Origin: JAOTZA01 sp965224065
GTDB lineage: Bacteria; Acidobacteriota; Thermoanaerobaculia; Multivoradales; JAHEKO01
DNA length: 64,000 nucleotides
Direction: 5' to 3'
Assembly (NCBI GenBank): GCA_965224065.1
Contig: CBDCYF010000005.1
Location: 2,294,001-2,358,000, forward strand
The notes beneath the pieces were generated by a model. That model made no database searches. It had not been told where the DNA came from and was given only the letters and a program-made list of their open reading frames with translations. Below are positions 59,280 to 64,000 of this stretch, one piece after another (position 1 is the stretch's first letter; every line of letters starts with the position of its first letter). A program made the position numbers and the translations under genes.

Positions 59280-60773
59280 TCAACCCAGATCGGACAGCAG
59301 CTCGACCGCCTGACGGCGCACGTGGGCGTAGTTGAGGTTGAGCTGGTTGAAATGTGCCACCTGTCGGGCCAGCTCCCGGGCGCGACCGAGCTCGCCACCG
59401 GCCTGCGCGGCCCGGGCCATGGCAAAAAGAACTCGGGGATTCTGTTGATTCGCCTGTTGCAGATGGGTCAACGCCAGGGCGTGGTCGCCCTCTTGGAGCG
59501 CGATCAGTCCCTGGAGCTCGTGCACCCTGCGGACCTCGAAGGGCAGATTCCGCGCGGCCACCGCGGCCGCAAAACTCTCGGTCTTCTCCCGCGCTGTGTC
59601 GGTTGCGTCTCTGGTCAGCGCCACCCGGGCCTCACGAAAGAATTGATTGCGCCGGGCGGCTTCCTTGATGTCTTGATTGACATCGGCCCGCTCGACGGCC
59701 TCCATGGCTTGGACGTACTTCTCCTGGGCTCCATCCGGATCGCCCATTTCCAAGAGGATATTCCCCTCGAGGATCAGATCGCCCGAGACATTCGCCCAAT
59801 CCTCCGTGGCTTCCGCCAGCGCGCGCATCTTCTGGCACTCTTCGAGCGCCCGATCGGGATCGCCTTCGTGGAGAAAGGAGGCCGCGCCCCAGAGCAGCGC
59901 CGTTCGGCGCTCGCCATCGTTTCTGGCCTTGTCGTACAGCTTCCGGTACGTGCCGCGGGCGGCCCCCGTCTCCCCCAGCAGGATCTGATTGTGGCCGATC
60001 CCGACAAACGAGAACACAAAATTCGGGTTCTTGGCGAGCGCCGTCTCGTAGTTGACGATGGAGTCCTCAAAACGACCCATCTTCATCAGCAGCTCGGCGT
60101 ACGAGTCGTATGGGTTGGGCTCGTCGGGTATCAGCGCGATGTAGCGCTGAAACGCCTCTTCCGCCTCGTCGAACCGTCCCATTGCCCGGTAGGCGTACCC
60201 CAACTGGTTGTACGCGGGGGAAAAGTCGGGGTTGATCTCGGTGGCCTGTGTGTAGTGCTCGATCGCGCCACCGTACTCCTGGCGGCCGAAATAAAAGGTG
60301 GCGAGAAGATTGTGGCCACGCTCGTCGCCCGGGAAGGCCTCGACGAGCTCATCGTAGTAGGCCTTCTGCGCCACCGCGTCCCCCCTTGTGCCCGCATCCT
60401 GCCCCAAGATCATCAACTGCTCCCCGCGCGAGACTCCTTCGGCCAGCACGACGGCCCGCTCGAGCGAGTCAAAAAAATCCTGGGCCGTGGTCGAGGTATT
60501 CGCAAGGGCGAGATGGGCCAGCGCAAAATCGGGATCGGCCTCGATAGCCTGTTCAAAGAAAACTCGCGCTTCGGGAGCGCGGAGTTTTTCGGCCAGGTCT
60601 CGACCCTCGATATAGAGCTTCCGTGCCTCCTCGGACGACGTCGTCACTGCGACGCGCTCCTGGGCGGACGCCCCGGCGCCCCGGCCGTCGGATTCTCCGC
60701 CGGCGCACGCGCCCATCCATGCTGCGGCAAGGATCGAAAATAGGGCACTGCGGGCGTAGGACGATCTGGTCAT
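59280..60773 (-). CDS. TPR-repeat lipoprotein
   Basis: A 497-residue lipoprotein: signal SALFSILAAAWMGAC with Cys ~23, then a Gly/Ser-rich linker and tetratricopeptide repeats through the remainder (ARVFFEQAIEADPDFALAHL, AIEHYTQATEINPDFSPAYN and others). No enzymatic domain is seen. Long TPR lipoproteins in this phylum often serve as periplasmic scaffolds. ATG 60773 (MTRSSYARSA) is chosen; an ATG five codons earlier is possible. The frame continues to 61025, but that extension reads through the next gene. Confidence 0.85.
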   Translation of the reverse strand: MTRSSYARSALFSILAAAWMGACAGGESDGRGAGASAQERVAVTTSSEEARKLYIEGRDLAEKLRAPEARVFFEQAIEADPDFALAHLALANTSTTAQDFFDSLERAVVLAEGVSRGEQLMILGQDAGTRGDAVAQKAYYDELVEAFPGDERGHNLLATFYFGRQEYGGAIEHYTQATEINPDFSPAYNQLGYAYRAMGRFDEAEEAFQRYIALIPDEPNPYDSYAELLMKMGRFEDSIVNYETALAKNPNFVFSFVGIGHNQILLGETGAARGTYRKLYDKARNDGERRTALLWGAASFLHEGDPDRALEECQKMRALAEATEDWANVSGDLILEGNILLEMGDPDGAQEKYVQAMEAVERADVNQDIKEAARRNQFFREARVALTRDATDTAREKTESFAAAVAARNLPFEVRRVHELQGLIALQEGDHALALTHLQQANQQNPRVLFAMARAAQAGGELGRARELARQVAHFNQLNLNYAHVRRQAVELLSDLG

Positions 60774-60808
60774 AACAAAGCCCCTCATCAAATCGAGTTT
60801 TGCGTATA

Positions 60809-61804
60809 TTACGGGATCTTGACAGAGGCGGCCGCCGCCTGGACAAACCGCCGCACGATGTCTCCGGCCGGCTCGATCTCGTGGACTCCGCCAACGCTCT
60901 TGCCCGCCTGCCAGTAGTCGCGCTGCCCATCCTGGTCCATCGAAGCTCGCTTGAGCTGCCACAGGGACTTGAGAGCATAGATCGTGCGCATCCAATGCTT
61001 GCGCCGGCGTCCCCGAAGCATCCATCGGGCCAAGGGCCCGGCCTCGAGCCCCATGCGCTCGATATAGGGCGTGTTGATCACCGATACCGGCACCCCGGTG
61101 ATGCGCTGCGACAACACGATGTCGTCCTCGTCGGCCTCTACGATGGCTCGTTTATACGGCTCGGCGGACCGGCATTCGGTGGTAGCGATAAAGCGGGTCC
61201 CCATCTGAACGCCGGCATAGCCCAGCCGCAACGCCTCGACAAACCGCGCCTCGTCGCCGACGCCCCCCGCACAGACGATCGGTACGTCGAGATCGACCAG
61301 CTCGTCGAACAGCTCGGACACCCCGCGGGGCCCCGCATGTCCTCCGGCTCGATTGTTGACCGCGATCAGGCCGTCGGCCCCGGCCTCGAGTCCCTTGAGC
61401 GCCCACTTGCGTTCGGTGACGTCGTGGTAGACCACGCCACCGACGGCGTGCACGCGATCGACCACCCAGCGTGGGTTGCCGAGCGAGGTGATAAAAAACC
61501 GCACGTCCTCTTCCAGCGCTAGATCCACCCAGCGCTCCATCTTCTCGCGGTATTTTTTTGACGACTGCTCGATCAGAGCATTCATGCCGATGGGCTTGCC
61601 ACCGGACAGCCGCTGCATGAGGCGTATCCCCGCGCGGTATTCGTGTCCGTGCACGTAGGTGAGCGAGATGGGCTGAAACACACCCAGGCCGCCGGCGGCC
61701 GAGACCGCCCCCACCAGCTCCGGGTTGCTGCACGGATACATCGGACCGCAGATCAGCGGGAACTCGATTCCAGCGTGCCGGGTCAGCGTTGTTTCGAGGC
61801 TCAT
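60809..61804 (-). CDS. Nitronate monooxygenase family (2-nitropropane dioxygenase-like) protein
   Basis: A 331-residue FMN-dependent TIM-barrel protein. FPLICGPMYPCSNPELVGAVSAAGGLGVF opens the barrel, GLIAVNNRAGGHAGPRG contains the family's catalytic His region, and IVCAGGVGDEARFVEALRLGYAGVQMGTRF binds the FMN phosphate. Members oxidise nitronates, or reduce enoyl thioesters in FabK-like branches; the reaction here is unresolved. The ATG 61804 overlaps the TGA of the DUF4442 gene (ATGA), so the two are coupled. Confidence 0.9.
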   Translation of the reverse strand: MSLETTLTRHAGIEFPLICGPMYPCSNPELVGAVSAAGGLGVFQPISLTYVHGHEYRAGIRLMQRLSGGKPIGMNALIEQSSKKYREKMERWVDLALEEDVRFFITSLGNPRWVVDRVHAVGGVVYHDVTERKWALKGLEAGADGLIAVNNRAGGHAGPRGVSELFDELVDLDVPIVCAGGVGDEARFVEALRLGYAGVQMGTRFIATTECRSAEPYKRAIVEADEDDIVLSQRITGVPVSVINTPYIERMGLEAGPLARWMLRGRRRKHWMRTIYALKSLWQLKRASMDQDGQRDYWQAGKSVGGVHEIEPAGDIVRRFVQAAAASVKIP

Positions 61805-62331
61805 GCCGGTCCGGCGGCGGCGCGCGGCTCCTCGGAGTCTCCGGAGCCGGATGACCTCGGGCTGAGCAGCCAATCGACGGTCACTCGGGTCACCGTGTCG
61901 CCCTCGGCGTCGCGGATCACCGCCGTAACCTTGTGCTCGGCGGGTGCATCGATTTCGGGGATCAGACACCGGCATTCGGCTTCCAGCGACCCGCGTGCTT
62001 TCTTCAAGAATTCCGCGCGCAGGCCGGTGACGATGCCTCGCACGCTGGGCGGTAACCCGGTGAGCATGGCCAGACCGCTGGTGACCTCGCCGACGTTGAC
62101 CAGGGCGACAGCGTGGATCGAGTCCAGATGGTTGCGGACCTTTCTCCGATCCCGTAGCCGCGAGCGCACATAGCCGGGCTCGAGCTCGACGATCCGGGCT
62201 CCTACCGTCCCGGTGTAGGGCACGCCACGGCCCAGCAGCCAGCTAAACAGCCGTTTTCCCCCGGGCAGGCCGCTCAAGCGCCTCCAGTTCCGAATCACCG
62301 CCGCCCCCGGAGAGGGATTGCTTCTCGCCAT
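61801..62331 (-). CDS. DUF4442 hotdog-fold thioesterase-like protein
   Basis: A 176-residue protein. VPYTGTVGARIVELEPGYVRSRL and NHLDSIHAVALVNVGEVTSGLAML form the hotdog core; Asn-His-Leu then His are in the region used for catalysis by acyl-CoA thioesterases of this superfamily. The family is uncharacterised, so the thioesterase activity is inferred. It ends within the nitronate monooxygenase start. The two could act on fatty-acyl derivatives together. ATG 62331 (MARSNPSPG) is chosen; the frame extends to 62397. Confidence 0.82.
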   Translation of the reverse strand: MARSNPSPGAAVIRNWRRLSGLPGGKRLFSWLLGRGVPYTGTVGARIVELEPGYVRSRLRDRRKVRNHLDSIHAVALVNVGEVTSGLAMLTGLPPSVRGIVTGLRAEFLKKARGSLEAECRCLIPEIDAPAEHKVTAVIRDAEGDTVTRVTVDWLLSPRSSGSGDSEEPRAAAGPA

Positions 62332-62508
62332 GACGCCGCAGATCCTACCGCGCCGATCCACTGCCCGACGCTGACGACCCCCGGCAGGATGTAACATTAA
62401 ACGAGATATTGCAATGAGCGGAAGCGCTACACCTGCGTTACTGTGTAAGACGCTTCACAGCTTCAACGCGCGGCCTCGGCTACGCTGCTACCAAGGGAAG
62501 GAATCGGC

Positions 62509-64000
62509 GTGAAACCCCACGACACAGTGGTCCCCTTTCGGCGCGAGCCGCGGCCGCGGCGGGCTCGGCACGAAACCGGCTTTCCCGAGCCGAGCCTCGA
62601 CTACATCTACTTCCGCCAGCTTTTTGAAAACTCGCCGCAGGCGATCGTTCTGCTCGACAACCACGATCGTGTGATCGACGCCAATCGCGCCTTCGAGGAC
62701 ACCTTCCAGTACCGCGTCGGTGAAGCCCGGGGTCGCTCGATCAACTCGCTGATCGTGCCGCAGGATCTGGTCACCTCGGCGGACGAGCTGTCGGCGCGGG
62801 TCATGAGCGGCCGGATCATCGCCACCGAGACGGTGCGGGTGAGAAAAGACGGCTCCCGATTCGCCGTCCGGGTTCTCGGCTACCCCATCACCCACAACGA
62901 CCAACAGATCGGCATCTTTGGCATCTACGACGACATCTCGATTCGCAGACGCTTCGAGCGCCGGCTCAAGCTCCAAGGCGCCGCCATGGACTCCTCGGCC
63001 AGCGCCATCTTCATCACCGACCGTCACGGCCGGATCGAGTGGGCCAACCACGCCTTCTCCCGCCTGAGTGGCTACGACGAAAGCCAGGTCCTCGGCCGAA
63101 CCCCGCGGTTGCTCGATGCCAAGGGTCTCCAGCCCGGGCTCGACCCTTCGCAGTGGCCCTCGCTGGCCCGCAACGGCGCCTGGCGGGGACACGTCACCAG
63201 CCGTCACCGCGACGGACACGAATACACCGTCGAGCAGACCGTGACCCTGCTGCGAGACGACCGTGCGGAGATCGATCATTTTGTGGTGGTCCAGGAAGAC
63301 ATCTCCGACCGGCTGGAAGCGGAAGAGCGGCTGCACCACATGGCACGCCACGATTGCCTGACCGACCTTCCCAACCGCTACACCTTCAACGAGCTTCTCA
63401 ACGTCGAGCTCGACCGCTCCTCGAGAAGCGGGAACTCGCTGGCGGTTTTTGTCCTGGATCTAGACCAGTTCAAAGACGTCAACGATAGCTTTGGCCATCC
63501 GGTGGGAGACGACCTGCTGGTCGCCGTCGGCAAACGGCTCAAGAGAATCCTCCGCGGCTCGAGCCCGCTGGCCCGGTTGGGTGGAGACGAGTTTGGGATC
63601 ATCCAGACCAATCTCGATGACCTCGAGAACGCCCGCGGGCTTGCCGGCCGACTGCTGGCGGCGTTCGAAGACCCCTTCCTGCTGCGAGGCCAGCAGGTCC
63701 ACGTCACGCCGTCGATCGGCATCGCCCTCTATCCGCCCGGTCTCGGCGACGCCAAGAGCCTGATCAAAAAGGCCGACATGGCCATGTACCGGGCCAAGCA
63801 CAACGGCCGGGCGACCTTTCGTTTCTACGAGGACGAGATGGATCGCGAGGTCCAGCTTCGAATGCAGCTCGGCCAGGATCTGCACGGCGCCATCTCCCGC
63901 AACGAGCTGTCTCTGGATTTCCAGCCGCAAATCGACGTCGCCAGCCGCCGTGTCGCCGGTGTCGAGGCGCTGTTGCGCTGGAAGCATCCCGAGCGCGGTG
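62509..64000 (+). CDS. PAS-PAS-GGDEF-EAL signalling protein, 3' truncated
   Basis: It runs off the right edge without a stop. GTG 62509 follows GGGAAGGAAT. Two PAS domains (FENSPQAIVLLDNHDRVIDA and MDSSASAIFITDRHGRIEWA, each ending in a PAC segment such as VVVQEDISDRLEAEERL) precede a GGDEF domain: HDCLTDLPNRYTFNELL, LDLDQFKDVNDSFGH and ARLGGDEFGII (intact GGDEF). The EAL domain begins at LDFQPQIDVASRRVAG and VEALLRWKHP, but most lies outside the window. It could make or degrade cyclic di-GMP in response to small ligands. The catalytic state of the EAL part cannot be judged. Confidence 0.93.
   Translation, partial: MKPHDTVVPFRREPRPRRARHETGFPEPSLDYIYFRQLFENSPQAIVLLDNHDRVIDANRAFEDTFQYRVGEARGRSINSLIVPQDLVTSADELSARVMSGRIIATETVRVRKDGSRFAVRVLGYPITHNDQQIGIFGIYDDISIRRRFERRLKLQGAAMDSSASAIFITDRHGRIEWANHAFSRLSGYDESQVLGRTPRLLDAKGLQPGLDPSQWPSLARNGAWRGHVTSRHRDGHEYTVEQTVTLLRDDRAEIDHFVVVQEDISDRLEAEERLHHMARHDCLTDLPNRYTFNELLNVELDRSSRSGNSLAVFVLDLDQFKDVNDSFGHPVGDDLLVAVGKRLKRILRGSSPLARLGGDEFGIIQTNLDDLENARGLAGRLLAAFEDPFLLRGQQVHVTPSIGIALYPPGLGDAKSLIKKADMAMYRAKHNGRATFRFYEDEMDREVQLRMQLGQDLHGAISRNELSLDFQPQIDVASRRVAGVEALLRWKHPERG

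Overview
The window is GC-rich bacterial DNA, densely coded on both strands. It most likely comes from an Acidobacteriota genome, perhaps the Thermoanaerobaculia/Holophagae side. The reasons are family content: two VWFA-related secreted proteins of the acidobacterial type, a TonB-dependent receptor with an N-terminal carboxypeptidase-regulatory domain, CRTAC1/UnbV and TPR lipoproteins, and many sensor kinases. This placement is inferred; no rRNA or tRNA gene is visible in the window to test it.

Layout. 1-6 kb: end of a secreted metalloprotease, a DUF1223 protein, valyl-tRNA synthetase and a zinc alcohol dehydrogenase. 6-11 kb: two VWFA-related proteins around a TPR protein. 11.5-19.3 kb: a leftward block of surface and lipoprotein genes (transglutaminase-like/TPR, CRTAC1/UnbV, TPR, TonB-dependent receptor). 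19.4-25 kb: an FMN reductase, then a tightly coupled operon of hybrid sensor kinase, sodium/solute symporter and acid-phosphatase lipoprotein. 25-29 kb: an orphan small transcription unit, then aminotransferase, sulfotransferase-like protein and GAF-PP2C phosphatase. 29-34 kb: membrane histidine kinase, fatty-acyl reductase-like protein and carboxylesterase. 34-39.3 kb: di-haem cytochrome, a phosphonate-type ABC importer (PhnD, PhnC, PhnE) and an outer-membrane barrel, behind a strong AT-rich promoter with a palindromic operator. 39.4-41.2 kb: a NarX-type kinase and LuxR-type regulator pair. 41.2-42.6 kb: arsM and arsR, apparently with a leaderless arsR message. 42.6-52.2 kb: diguanylate cyclase, small secreted proteins, an EEP-family hydrolase, psuG, a thioredoxin-like protein and an MFS exporter. 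52.2-55.3 kb: a complete TRAP transporter. 56-59 kb: ECF sigma factor, anti-sigma factor, YbjQ, a PDZ protein and a DUF434 protein. 59-64 kb: TPR lipoprotein, nitronate monooxygenase, DUF4442 protein and the start of a PAS-GGDEF-EAL protein.

Most interesting non-coding content. (a) A free-standing unit at 24968-25267 has a good promoter, a Shine-Dalgarno and 14-codon reading frame, nested stems and an intrinsic terminator. I could not match it to a known RNA family. (b) A 150-bp element occurs twice (4829-4979 and 55381-55530, opposite orientations). Its inverted ends differ between copies but still pair with each other. (c) Several shorter repeat families are present: a GC-rich palindrome repeated three times, a near-perfect 23-bp inverted repeat, a perfect 23-bp palindrome shared by two convergent stop codons, and an AGGGGCTTGCT word at three gene ends. 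Many neighbouring genes share ATGA or GTGA overlaps, which supports the operons proposed.
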